A stretch of 64,000 nucleotides of DNA from Trochalopteron elliotii. Its lineage: Eukaryota; Chordata; Aves; Passeriformes; Leiothrichidae. Below the pieces are notes generated by a model. That model was not told where the DNA came from. It saw only the letters and a program-made list of their open reading frames with translations, and did no database searches. The DNA lies in contig JANPWX010000030.1 in assembly GCA_024734555.1 (NCBI GenBank), forward strand, positions 1,391,636 through 1,455,635. The letters are read 5' to 3'. Numbering within the stretch: position 1 is the stretch's first letter; each line of letters starts with the position of its first letter. The translations under genes and the position numbers were made by a program. Below are positions 25,701 to 37,489 of this stretch, in pieces.

Positions 25701-28044
25701 GAGTTTAATTAAAATCCTCCCTAACGCAATGTGCATCAAGAAATTCAAAACTCTGGATCATCCTGGCTTGCGCAAATTTGCCCAGGGGACCTAAGTCTTC
25801 ATCCCCAAAGCTCCTTTAAAATGTGTGGATATTCAAGGGAGAGGATAATAAAAAAATATTGGTGGCCAGGAAGTGAAGAATTCAATGGTTACAGACAGAG
25901 AAGAATCTGGTTTGTTTTCACTCTATTGCATAACTGTTCCTCTCTTCAGAATTTGTGTTGCCTTCTTTTATGCTGGTAGCTATGTCAGTAACTTGACTGC
26001 AGTCTGACACTCTTGAGAGGTAATATCAACTCTTCTGTTTTCCCAAAACTTTTGAGAAAGCTGATAGGTAAAGTGATGGATATAATATCTAGCAGTCCTT
26101 AGACTTCTTTCACTATAGACTGTTTCAGATACAAAAGTTGGTGCAGTCTGTGGGTTTCACTTAATCAAGTCTTGTTGAAGGCAATTCTTTCCTTGGTATA
26201 GTTAAGAGCCATTGACACAGGCAATTGCAGGCACAGACAGCAATGCATTCCTGAATGTCTCCACTCTCTCATCAAGAAACCTCAAGTTATTGAAGGGGAC
26301 AATTTCCTCCTGTTGGGCATTACAAAATTCTGCACATGTACAGCTGCCAATACTGTAGACAGGGATGCTAGTGATAAAGACAGATGTGAATGGGGCCTAC
26401 AATTCAGTCAGTGGCACTATTTAGTGGCAAACCAACAAAAAAACCCACTGGATTTTCTGTGAGGGGCGAGAGAGAGAGAGGGCATGAGAAAACACCTTTG
26501 GAAATCACTAAATTAAATTAGATTTAAAGAGAAATCATTGGAATAAAATCACTTAGGTAGAGTAGTTGAACAGATTAATGGAAATGAATAGCATGGAACA
26601 CAAATTCTTAAAATACCCTGTAGATTACAAAACTTTTATTTAAAATGTAGGGTGATTTAACTTAATCTGACATTGCATTTTCAGAGAGGAATAAATATAG
26701 AATTGGGTTAAACTGGATGAGAACACAGCTAGTCTATGTAGTTTTACAACAATTTAATTAATTTGAAGCAAGATATATGAGCATGCATGATGGGCAGTGG
26801 TCTAAATGCAGATATGGTTCACAATATAACTCTACATGGTTAGGGAACTAATATCTATGAAAAACAGTTTTATTCAAGTCTCAGCAGCAGCAGTAAATGC
26901 AATAGAAGTTTGATTTTCTTTATAAATGATTACAGGCAGAAAGAAAGATAGGTATGGTAATAAACGAATTGAAGCTGTAATGGATGCTGACAGTTTGGAA
27001 TAAAAGCTAGAAAGGTGACTGTGTGCAGTAACTAAGCTATGATTTCACATTCTGCAGATTTTATGCCAGTGCTTGTGTGACTTCTGAGATCTGTAAAGTT
27101 TATCCTTACCACACCCTTTTTTTCCCCCTTCACTGAATTTAATCTTGATATTCTCCTTATGCTGATTGACTGACATTAGCTATTTAGACAAAAATGAAGC
27201 TGCTGGGTGAAAGAGAGAACTAGAAATTCTTCAGGAAGGATTTGGAACAGTTTTCAGCACTGATTGTTCTAGTTAGAGATGTACACATACCCAGAGGGTC
27301 ACAGGATTTGGGTGGAGGCTGTCACACTGAATATAGCACTGAGAGAAGAGAAAAAACTGTTGTGGGTTCCTTTGTTTTTCTACTCTTCTTAAAAAAAGCT
27401 GAAAACAAGCAGTGAAATATTTATGGTTTATCATTTATATGCATACATACACAAATATATATATAAATTATATTTAATACTATGGTACATAAAATAATGT
27501 GATAATTACTGATTAGTAAAAAAACAATGAAAATGAATTTTAGGTTGCATAAAAACCCCCTTTGATACAAAACCCTTTTAAAATTCAGGTGACTTTCAAA
27601 ATACTATATAATAAAGTGCCTGACAAAAATTGTAAATATTCAGTTATGCCGATTGTTCTTGAAGTGGTTTAATAAAGTTGACATTAATTTATTAACATTT
27701 TTGAAAACTAGTTCTTCTGAAGTTTTGTGGTGATTTGTTATGATTCTCTATGGAGGACACAGTAGAGGAAGACTGGGAAGAAGGGAAGAGATCCCATACA
27801 AAAAATCTCCCTGATTTGTTGCATTGACTGCTAATTAGAATCTTCACTCATAAACATGGAAGAAGATAAAGTTGCGTTTTGCTTTGTTCTGTGATAGTGG
27901 TGAACATGCATTGTAATGTCTGACAAATATATCAACTGATTTTTACAATTGTGAATTGCCCATCAATAATTCATGGCTTCCTTAAGCACATCAGTAATTT
28001 CTAAATTACTGAGCTTTTAAAGAGAAAATAAACAAATTTCTTTT
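19741..28044. other. AT-rich non-coding sequence, no gene seen
   Basis: Eight kilobases without a recognisable gene or transposon. Points of local structure are a purine-rich stretch at about 24240-24390 that keeps two plus-strand frames open for roughly 60 codons by lacking T (composition bias, not coding), a pyrimidine tract ending in TTACAG at 24179 upstream of it, and an (AG)n run at 26468-26481. No good splice-site pair was found. Confidence 0.6.
26468..26481. repeat. (GA)n microsatellite
   Basis: Seven GA units, a simple repeat. Confidence 0.9.
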
Positions 28045-28060
28045 TGTGTGTGTGTGTGTG
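28045..28060. repeat. (TG)8 microsatellite
   Basis: Eight uninterrupted TG units preceded by a short T run. Typical vertebrate dinucleotide repeat and a likely length polymorphism. Confidence 0.95.
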
Positions 28061-29368
28061 TAAGTTGACTTGTATTACTTAATTTTCATGCATTCAATAA
28101 AATAAAGTGATATGATTTCTTTGCTATGATTTGATGGAGATCTTTTCAAATAGATTGCTGGAACTCAGAAAAACTACCTGATAATTCAGTACTGGAATAT
28201 TTCAAGTCATTAGGTAAAAATATTTTTCTTGGTAGAACTGCTAATTAAATCCAAGCAGCTGAATAGTCATAAAAATTATGGCTGAAAATAATTCATCCCA
28301 TAGTTTTGAAAACAACTTACAGGCAACATTTATGCATTCACTCTTTCTCTAGTCCAAGTTAACATTTTATTTAATTAAAGTTTATTACAAGCTAAATATT
28401 GTTTTCCACACAGCTTTTACATAACATAAAATATTGTCTCCTACAAAGAAAAGTGGCTTTTGTTATGAATTATGTCTTTGGCTTTCTGTAGGCATCAAAT
28501 CATTATCTACAAAATAGTCCTCTCCATTTGTACATGTCAGAAACCTGTGCATGCAAAATCAATCAAGATTCCTATCACACTGCCCTGAATCATGTCTTTA
28601 TTAGATTAGTTGGGAGCTGGATGAGTCACACTGCAAGACAGTCACTGCAAGGTGGGAGAGCTGCACAACATGGCACTGCTGGATGCCCTGTTCAGAGCTG
28701 CTCTCACTCCTCCTTTCTCCAGCTGCTGGTACTGGCTACTTCAGGTGCTACTGACTTCTGGACAGAGCAGCAAACCTACTCAATGGATTTCAATATGGAA
28801 AAATGATCTATTTTTCTTGTCTTTTCACATACTGTACGGCCTCATAGAGAGATAACTGCTCATAGGCGTAGGTTTCTTGATTTCTCTTTCGAGTGACTTC
28901 TAAAAACATCTTAGAGCTTTGTATTTCACAACTTGATAAGCTTAGATTTTAATACTTGTGAAAACTGTGAGCTGTATAAAAGGTTTTATGAGACCTAGTT
29001 GTGAGACAACTCATAAACTGAGCCAGGCTACAAATAAAAATCAGGCTGTAAGGAATTGCAGACATTGAATTAGGTGGAGATCAAATTTCAGCTACAATAC
29101 ATGAAATTACTGCAAATTTTTAGACATGCCAGGATAAGTGGAATTAATCCTTCCCCATGAAAATATTTACCCTATTTGATACTTTTTATGTGGTACTTTT
29201 TGAGAAAAGATAAAAAGGCAAAACAGGGATATTCACAAGAACAGAAGTTAAATGTTCTGAGTTTCTACCATCAGAGCATTTATAATTGAAAAGTCCAATA
29301 CTCAGAGCATGCTATCCTTTTAAGTTATAGACCAAGTAACTAATGTTTTTTAATTGTGTTTTTTAAAG

Positions 29369-29399
29369 ATTACTGGCCGTGTTCCCAGATTTCACTATG
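29369..29399 (+). other. Possible 31-bp micro-exon
   Basis: A T-rich tract (TTGTGTTTTTTAAAG) ends at 29368, followed 31 bp later by ATG and GTAAGTGAG, a near-consensus donor at 29400. The 31 bp have no stop in any of the three frames; one reads ITGRVPRFHY. I recognise no gene. The acceptor is mediocre and such short AG...GTAAGT intervals arise by chance many times in 64 kb, so this is only a pointer. Confidence 0.15.
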
Positions 29400-29734
29400 G
29401 TAAGTGAGCTACTGATCTTTCACAGTCATCAAATACGTGTCATAAAATATTTCTGTCATTGCTGTAGACTTTACATGTTCTGATTGTCTGAATGTGAGGA
29501 TGTCTGGTGTATTTAACTCAAAGCCTTTTTTGCATAACATGAATTTACATGCCTCCTATTTATGTCTATTTTGTCTCACTCTTCATAACTGCTTTATTTT
29601 GTAATTTTTCTTCAGGAAGGCATTTTTAGGGCTTCAGATGCTCCCTTTAGTTAAACCAGAGCTTGCTTTAGATAAATAGGATTTACTTTTCCTTTCAAAC
29701 TTAATTACTTTTCAGAATCATGATCAATTTCTCG

Positions 29735-29970
29735 CCTTGCTTGCTGGAGGGGAGTGACACTGCAGGAGACCCTTATGCATTTGCTTTGTAATAAGCCTTT
29801 ATTCATACACTGCAGGCTATGCAATCAGCTCCTCCACTCCAGAGCCTGTGCCTGTGTGTGCGGCTGCAGCCGCAGGCCCGTAGATTGGAATGCTGATGAT
29901 GGGCACCAAAAGTGCTGAGGAATGGATCTGTGTTGAGGAAAGCAATAATCTGGCTGTGACTGTCCATGGG
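29735..29970 (-). other. GC-richer block with minus-strand AATAAA and a 14-bp palindrome
   Basis: This block stands out from AT-rich flanks by GC content and by containing several CpG dinucleotides, otherwise scarce here. It contains the perfect palindrome GCGGCTGCAGCCGC at 29860-29873. On the minus strand an AATAAA hexamer lies at about 29799-29804, followed by TTATTAC, which would suit a polyadenylation site. It could be the last exon of a minus-strand transcript, part of an old LTR, or a conserved regulatory element. Nothing in it allows a choice. No long open frame is present on either strand. Confidence 0.3.
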
Positions 29971-30727
29971 TCTTATGATATAAAATTAAGCTACCTTTGA
30001 TGGGCCTCTTTCTATTATGTTTTTTTTAGTAGAGACTTTCCACATAATACCCTACCTAAAAAACTTCATTTTAGGGTTCTCTTTTTCACTTGTTTTAAAA
30101 ATGTTGTGTAACAGGAGTAATTCTTTTCTCTTATAAAAAGACATAGTAATTTGAGATCCTGATAGTTCAAATAAGGAGTGTTCTTGTTGAAACAATCAGT
30201 TTTATGTTTCAACTTCTTGTTTGTCATTTTTGTCCCTTAAAATAAAGTCAATTTTAAAACATTAAGTTAGTTCCCAGGGGACAGAAGTTTATGGAAAGCT
30301 ACAAACATTGTCTATAGTTTTGCTGACAGCAATATTTCACATGAGCAAGAATCCAGTTATATTCATGTTAATAGAAACACCCTTCTTTTCCCAGGACATG
30401 TGTGACCGCTTATTTGGGTAGGTTGATGAAGTACTGAAAATATTGCAATCCTACTGGAAAACCATTTATTTTGCACACTATTTCTTAAAAGTCAGCTTCT
30501 TGACAATTTTACTTGGTATCTAGAGTGATTTTCATGGTTTGAGTTCTTTAAATGGACCGTAACATAACCATTTAGCAAAAGGAATAGTCTTTTCCTCTTC
30601 AGCCAAGTGTCATGTAATAGAAATGGATAAAACAGGGAGGACCATATTCAAAGGTCTCTCCTTGAACATAGAAACATTTCTGGTCCTTAATCAGACATGT
30701 TATCTTGTAGAATTTTTTTTTAAATGT

Positions 30728-30930
30728 TAGAATTGTGGAATGGTTTGTGTTGGAAGGAACATTAAACATCATCTATTTCCAACTTCTCTTGCCATGGGCT
30801 GGAGCACTTGCTAGATCAGGTTTCTGAGAGCCCAATCCAGCCTGGCTTTGAACAGTTCAGAGGTGTGGCATTTACAGCTTCTTTAGGCAATCTCTTCCAG
30901 TGCCTCACTACCCTCACAGTGAAAGAGTTG
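30728..30930 (-). mobile_element. CR1 LINE fragment (3' region)
   Basis: The plus strand reads GGAATGGTTTGTGTTGGAAG near the left edge, then passes through diverged versions of the standard CR1 3' segment (CTTGCCATGGGC, CCTGGCTTTGAACA, CAGCTTCTTTAGGCAA, CCAGTGCCTCACTACCCTCA). This is the reverse complement of CR1, so the element points left. Only the last roughly 200 bp are kept, as expected from the 5' truncation usual in CR1 retroposition, and many substitutions mark it as old. It is non-coding here because the reverse transcriptase part is missing. Confidence 0.9.
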
Positions 30931-32673
30931 AAATAAAAGTAAAAATTTGTAAGAAGGTAGAGTAAATGATCCTTCAGTCTTTCTTTCCACCCTATGTCAA
31001 AATGATCTTCTGTAATTTTCGCTGCTTGTCCTCTCAGTGGGGGAATAGGATAATAATTTGTCTTTGCTTTACTACAATCTCAAAAAAAGAAAAATTATTT
31101 TGACTATATTCTAGTATTGTGCAAACAAAATATTTAAAACAAATATTGTGTTAAATTATATTTTCATTGGGATTTCCATCTGAAGGACTGTAGTGTCTTA
31201 AATACAGGTTGCCGAAAGGCCTGGTTTTGAACAAATCCTGTAATCTGTCTTGAATCCGTACTTGAATCAAAATCTTCAGAAAAGGTCTTCAGAAAACAGA
31301 GAGATGGAAAGAGGGCATTTATTAACTACAAGTGTTTTGGTTTGGTTTTTTTTCCTATTGAGCCACTTAAACTCATCAAAAGATTTAAAGCTGAAGTTTT
31401 ATCCAACAATGGGTCTTCTATCATTTCTCTCCTGCTAACTAAGTGGGCTGTGACAGGAAGCTTTTCCTGTTGACTTGGTCTAAATTTAAATTAGTATGTT
31501 GCCTCAAACCACGGGATGTGTTGTCTCTAAAGATCTGACAATTCAGTCTAGGAATAGGGTGAAGGGCACATCTGTGAAACTGGATGAGCTCTTTTGTTCT
31601 CCAGAGAAGGGTGAGGGCTGCAGATCAACTTTACTAACTGTCTCTTGAAAATCATGAAACTTCAAAAGAGTAAGCATTTCTTCAGGAGGATTATACAAGA
31701 AGAGAAATTAAAGCTAAAACTGACTGAGTGGCACAACTTGTCCATTTATTTCCAGTGCCTGCTAACCTTTGCATAGTTTTAAAGGTTAGAGAGGTCCGTT
31801 CAGAGTATCTTTTTGTTAGTCAATTATAGTAACTCGTCCCTATTTTCCAGATTTTCTATAGTTTAGGATGGGCCTTACAGATTTTATTAGTCTTTATTTT
31901 CATCATTTCTACTAGTCTTTATTTTCATTACAGCTGTGTGTCAGAAATCTGGTCTCTACTGAGAAGACTCTTGTTCTAAAGCAAAGGATCCTGGTCCTTG
32001 TCTACAAAATAAGTGGATTTTATTCCAAAAGAAACATATAAACTCATTTATTAATTATGGGTTTTTTTTCACTCACATATAAAGCATATATGAGAGCATT
32101 TCACTCTCTCATATAGATACCCTTGTTTTAGTAAAAGTAGTTATTTTTAATTTTAATACAAGAATAAGTATTTTATTAAAACTAATTAGTATAAACCAGA
32201 CCAAGGGATTTTTTTCATTGAAGTCTTTAAAATATGTTTCCTGGGTACATTAATGTTTATATTTGATAAATTTATGCCAGTTCACAGGGACAACTATTCC
32301 TTTCCATGGTTCAAAAAGGTTTTCATGAAAGTAATAGCACAGAGAGTGGTTTTAAAATATGATAATTAAATAATTGTGCAGATGTCATATTCACAGTGAC
32401 AACAGGAGAATGAACCAAAACCTGCAAGATAGAATAATATGCAAACAAATTCTTGTGATGTGGACATGGGAAAGGAATTTCTTTGCATTGTTTTGCCTTT
32501 GTTTCTGACTGTGACTGGGACCACTTCTCTGTTTTAATGCAATTCTTAAAATTTCTATTGAGGTAGGTCAGGTAGACTGTAAAACAATACTGAAAATCCA
32601 TTCCAAGAAGAATTAGCTCCGGGAATCAGAGTTGCTAATGGGAATCCCAATTCCCATACAGGCATACAGGGAC
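30931..32673. other. AT-rich non-coding sequence between CR1 fragment and A tract
   Basis: No gene seen. It holds a direct duplication in which TAGTCTTTATTTTCAT occurs at 31888-31903 and again at 31913-31928, a period of 25 bp. Frames are short. Confidence 0.6.
31888..31928. repeat. Direct duplication, 25-bp period
   Basis: The 16-mer TAGTCTTTATTTTCAT is present twice, at 31888-31903 and 31913-31928, with diverged sequence between. Confidence 0.85.
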
Positions 32674-32679
32674 AAAAAA

Positions 32680-32710
<31 letters not shown>

Positions 32711-32724
32711 GGAGGAAAAAAAAA
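32674..32724. repeat. Long interrupted poly(A) tract
   Basis: About 50 bases of A interrupted by a few G. A processed retrocopy on the plus strand would leave such a tail, but the sequence before it shows no open frame or known gene, and the LINE machinery of birds (CR1) does not normally make A-tailed retrocopies. A mononucleotide microsatellite is the simpler reading. It is liable to sequencing or assembly length error. Confidence 0.9.
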
Positions 32725-35700
32725 GTATTTCCAGCATTTCCAAGAGAAAGAGCTCTAAGTGCTCTCGCTTTCCATTTTCAGTCATTTAAATTACTGTCTT
32801 GGAACAATGGATCTTGCCATATTTTGAAAAGGAGTTAATTGAACTTGTATAAATGAAATTCCCTGACTGCAGTAGTGCCTCAAGCTATCTATGACAGGAA
32901 GACTGAGATTATGAGAATTGCAAGCAAATTTCTAAATCAGTATTTCTAAATTTGATACCTTCTATATTATAAATATGTGGAGATATTAGAAAAAAAACTT
33001 AAAACCAAACTGAACTGCTTAGTATTTCCATCAAGCAACATATTTTTCTTTAGTTTTGTTTGCAGAGCAGTAATTTTTATTTGCCACTAGTGATTTCATT
33101 TTCCCCTCTATGAATTAATGGGCAAAATATAAGGACAGGAGAAAAGAGATAACTATTGCTTCCATCCCATCACTGCAGTGTGGGAACTCATCAAAGTCCC
33201 ATTTCATCACATATGGATATTGTATGTTTAATCTTATTGCTCACATTGTAATTACAGGAACATGTTTTATAATTTTTTCTTAATTTGGGTATCACCTTAT
33301 CCTGTGGTATATAACAGGAGGCTAAAGTGGGATCCTGAAGGAGAGCTTTTTCTTTGGGCTCTGTCAGTCAGCCCAGAATTCTGTTCAACAAATTTGTTCA
33401 GTGAGGAGGACAGAAAAAAAGTGGAGGTCATTATTTTTGAAAATTTTTGAAAGGGTTGGAAACTGAACATTTATGCGTTAGGATACTCCCTGTATATTTG
33501 CATTTGAGTTTTGATAATTTTGGTAAATATGTTTTTATTAAATGCTAAAATATAATGGAAAAAAACTTCTTGATGAGTGTTTCCAATGCATTTGCTTTTA
33601 TAATATTTCAGGAATGTAAACAACTTATTTTTCTTCGGTGCTTATCTAAATTCATAGGTATAGTGCCACCAAAGTCCATAGTTTTCCTCTTGTCAGCATT
33701 TCTGTCACTAAGCATATTCCTTAGAAGGACAAATGACCTCCTCCATTTTCAACTTTTTCAGCTGTGAGACAAATCATACAATATTTTGTTCAAACGTAAT
33801 TGTAGCTCAACCATATGTCTAATGTATTTTTCTCAGGAAGACCTGAATTTTTCTTATGAGTAATGAAGAATTCAAAAAAGCACTTTTGCAGATTACAAAG
33901 AGGCAGATGTTTATGTGAAAAATAAGGCAAACTTGCACCTCTTTTTAACAGCAAAGAATAAAATACTTTTGAAATTCCAATTCACAAGTCTCTATTGACA
34001 ATTTTCAGTGTTGGCATGTTTTTTTCTGTGAAATCACACAAAACACCTTATTTTTCAGTATTTCTATTTCTTAGTATTCAAAGTGATATATCTAAATTCT
34101 GATTTATTTTCTCATGCTGAAAACCTCATGTTTATGTTTCAGGACTGGGCACAGGAAAAAAAAATAACAAAACACAATGAACACCATAGCTGGAATTCAT
34201 CCAGGGGAACTCAAATGTTCAAAAGTTCTTAAATGTTTGAATCTCAGCTAATCATCAGAGTTAATGGAAAGGAACAGGAACCTTTTCAACTGAATCACTT
34301 CTTCAATTTTTTATAGCTATTTTAGGATGAGATTAATCATTCTCCTGAAATTCACACATTTCTGCACACAGAATATAAAGGCTGTGTCAGATGGCTAATA
34401 CTAAGACATCTAACTTTTGGACAACTGAAAATTAGGCATGATGAACTGCATCTATAATTGGTTGGAGTGGGAATTGTTTGGAACTTAGGAGCCAAAATGT
34501 GTTCACTATTCAGTCTCCCTGTGGGCCACTGTGGGAGAGAACGGCAAAATCTCTCCTTCCAGTAAATTGATCAGACTAAAGATTGTTAAATTTAGTCTTT
34601 ACAGAAATGAAAAAATAGGAAGCACAAAGGATTGAGCCATTGACTTCTCTGAGCTGTTAAAAAGGATTTGAATTGAGTGTACCTTCCAATCACTGATGTT
34701 TGCAGCAACAGAAATATGCGTGACAGAAATTGTACATCCCCAGTCATGTGCTACATACACCAGGAAATGATGTCTTATGGGGTTCCAGAGAAGTATTTCC
34801 AACACAGCGGAGGTTTGCTGTACTTTTATACTCAGATTTGAACCCAGTGATTGATCAAATTTTGTATGTGTATACATATATACATATAAGACCTGTACAT
34901 ACATATGTGTAAACTGTATTGTCTCTGAATTTTAGACAACATTCCAAGATTAATGTAAAATTATTTTACAGTGGGTTAAATTGCTGATGGCTTAAGTTGG
35001 CCTTTATACTGAAGATAAAATTTGCTATTTAAGTTCAGAGTGTTAGTCTTGCTGAAAGAATAGCACACCACTGAAAATAAGCAAATGTATCTGTATGATG
35101 TTCAGGACTCAAGTTAGGAATTTCACATGATACTGCAGATTCTTGTTCCAGGTGGAGAGGCAGACCAGCACCCACAGGTATCTCTTACAGTGTTAAGTGG
35201 GCTTTGATGTTCTCTGTAGTGAGGTTGAGATGTTTCAGACGAGAAATTTTCAACTTGTTGAATGCCATTTCAGTCTAACTCCAAATTAAAATTATGAATG
35301 TGTCTGTTTCGGTAAATTAGAAGTTGCATTTATTTCTTGCCCATTTTGTCATTTGAATAATTTCTATAGCCAGTCTTCTGTTCGAAAAAAAATTCTGAGG
35401 TGTGCACATACTCTATCTGCCAAAAGAGAACAGCCTTAATTGATCTTTGGAAAAAGCGGTATGAAATCAGTTGCAAAATTAAACTCTTGAGTGTAAGAAA
35501 GCAATGATTTATGGAAAATATCTGAGAAGAGAAGAAAACCCTGGTCTGTGAAAATGGACAGGAAAGAAAAGGCATAGTGTCTTCTGGAGGTCCAAGCTGT
35601 AGTGTGGGCAGGGCACAAGCATACATTATTGTGGGAAATGCCCTACCTTAACAAAATTGAATTATATCTGTCTTCTGTTTCTCTGTCTGTCTGTGTAAAC

Positions 35701-37164
35701 AACTACTTATGGTGCAGGATGAAACAATGACAACATAATGCACACCAGTCTTGACAGAGAAGTTTTCCTCTTTTTTTTTTGGTCTTTATTATATGCCCCA
35801 ATTCTCTGCATGCTGTGTGGCATGCAGTTGTCTGAAGGACAGGCAACAGACATATGGGTTGTCAGTAATAAAATATTTTGTGGAAAGGATACAGCTGTTT
35901 CTGGTTTAATATCTGCCATCTGAAAGCCTCTGTATCACAGAAAAGGCAAAAGAGAGACACATTATCTCTGGGAAGCATACCAACACTGTTTCTAGCAAAT
36001 CATTTCTAAATCTAGACATGTGCTATAAACTGATAAACATCCTTTAGTTATTGTCCTGAACAGACTACTTATTCTATTTCAATCTTTACCAGCAGTCTGA
36101 CTACTTGATTTCATCCTTTATAATTAATCTTAGCACTGATTGACCCAAGAAATCAAAGAGATGCCTAAGGTACTCACAAGAAATATATATTTTGTATAAT
36201 CTAATTCTACCTCTGTGATATTTTCCAACCTTATGTCCTTCTATTGAAGGGACTTATGGTGCTTCAGATCTGTGATCTTCCCATCAGTAACTGATATATT
36301 ATAAAGGACATCTGTCGTTCTCTTGATCCTAACCACTGCTAGTGGCTGCTCGCCAAACAGACATCAAAACCAGCAATTTTTCATTACCTTGTTATTATCT
36401 CAGAAAGCTGGAAGTCCTGCTCAAAGGCATGAATTTAAAAGATATGAACAAAATCATAAATGGAGCATTTCTCATTGCAGAATATTTTAAGGCTGCCATA
36501 TTTGCAGATAATTTTGTTGTCTAGAATTATGTAGGGCTGGGTCAGTAAAGGTCTTATACTCCTAAAATCTGCAGAGACCTGCCCTCATCTGAGGAGTGCA
36601 GAACAGTCTGTAAGATTTTTCAGCTCTACAGGAAGAGTCAGGTGCCTCAGGGTGAAATGAAAGGAGCTGAAATTCTTATTTCATATCTAGCCTAGAGATT
36701 AACAGGACATACACTGGTTGAAAATCCACCCAGAGTGGCACCCTTGGCCCTTCCTTTAGGGATTAGGGTTAGTGTTGCTATCATGTGATTATTCAGACAT
36801 TGCAACAATCTCCCACGATGCAGAAGACCTATTCTGTAAGACTTGCTCAGCCATGGAGAGCACAAGTCGATTTCCCCCATGTTATGGGAACGCATTATGT
36901 TTTTGAGGTGAAGGTACAACTTGAACTGGAAAAGAAAGTGCTTTCCCTATGGAAATTGGATGGCTCTCTCCCTGAATGAAGGTGCTCATGGTGGGCCATT
37001 ACCTACTGGGGTGATGCCAGTAGTACAGACACAAAAGTTTGAGTGCCTTCCTCACCTCCCATCACTACAGCTGTGACTTGGGCTCAGCCTCGTCCTGGTG
37101 TGTCCTACATGTAACTTGGAGTTCCATGCACAAGCTTGTGGTTGTTTGATGTCTGTAGAGGTTA
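32725..37164. other. AT-rich non-coding sequence, no gene seen
   Basis: No exon or transposon recognised. Small TA-rich runs occur near 34865-34890. From about 36540 to 37160 the composition becomes less AT-rich on approach to the CR1 fragment, without a long open frame. Overlapping open frames on both strands of up to 101 codons (34599-34904, minus) show no domain. Confidence 0.6.
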
Positions 37165-37446
37165 AATCATAGAACCATAGAATTATTTGGCCGTGAAGGG
37201 ACCTTAAAGATCAATTAGTTCAAGCCCCCCTGCCATGATCAGGGATGCCACTTAGTAGATCAGGTTGCTCAAAGCCCCATCCTGCCTGGCTTCAAGCATT
37301 TCAGGGATGAGGCATTTACAGCTTCTTTGGGCAACCTGTTCCACTGCATCTCCAACCTCTAAACCTACTACCTTTCAGTTTAAAACCATTGTCCCTTGTT
37401 CTGTCACCTTGCAGAAAGTCCCTGGCCTTTACTTCTCCCTCACCAG
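37165..37446 (-). mobile_element. CR1 LINE fragment (3' region)
   Basis: The left edge carries the terminal short repeats of CR1 in reverse orientation (AATCATAGAACCATAGAATT), followed by recognisable CR1 3' sequence: GGGACCTTAAAGATCA, CCCCCCTGCCATGATCAGGG, CAGGTTGCTCAAAGCCCCATC and TTTCAGTTTAAAACCATTGTCCC. The element therefore points left and includes the true 3' end. About 280 bp remain, 5' truncated. It is less diverged than the copy at 30.7 kb, so it is probably younger. The right boundary near CTCACCAG is approximate. Confidence 0.92.
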
Positions 37447-37489
37447 TGAAACCCGCTATTTTAAAATGAGATGAAAACTATAGGTTCAG
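37447..37489 (+). other. Possible cryptic exon abutting antisense CR1
   Basis: The antisense CR1 supplies a pyrimidine tract ending in CTTCTCCCTCACCAG, and 43 bp later TTCAG is followed by GTGAGCTGA, a good donor. This geometry could allow exonisation on the plus strand, as is known for antisense retroelements. There is no evidence that any transcript uses it. Confidence 0.12.

Noticed and set aside
32674..32724. Poly(A) tract as the tail of a processed pseudogene
   Set aside because: No gene-like sequence precedes it and no target duplication was seen; more simply a mononucleotide repeat.
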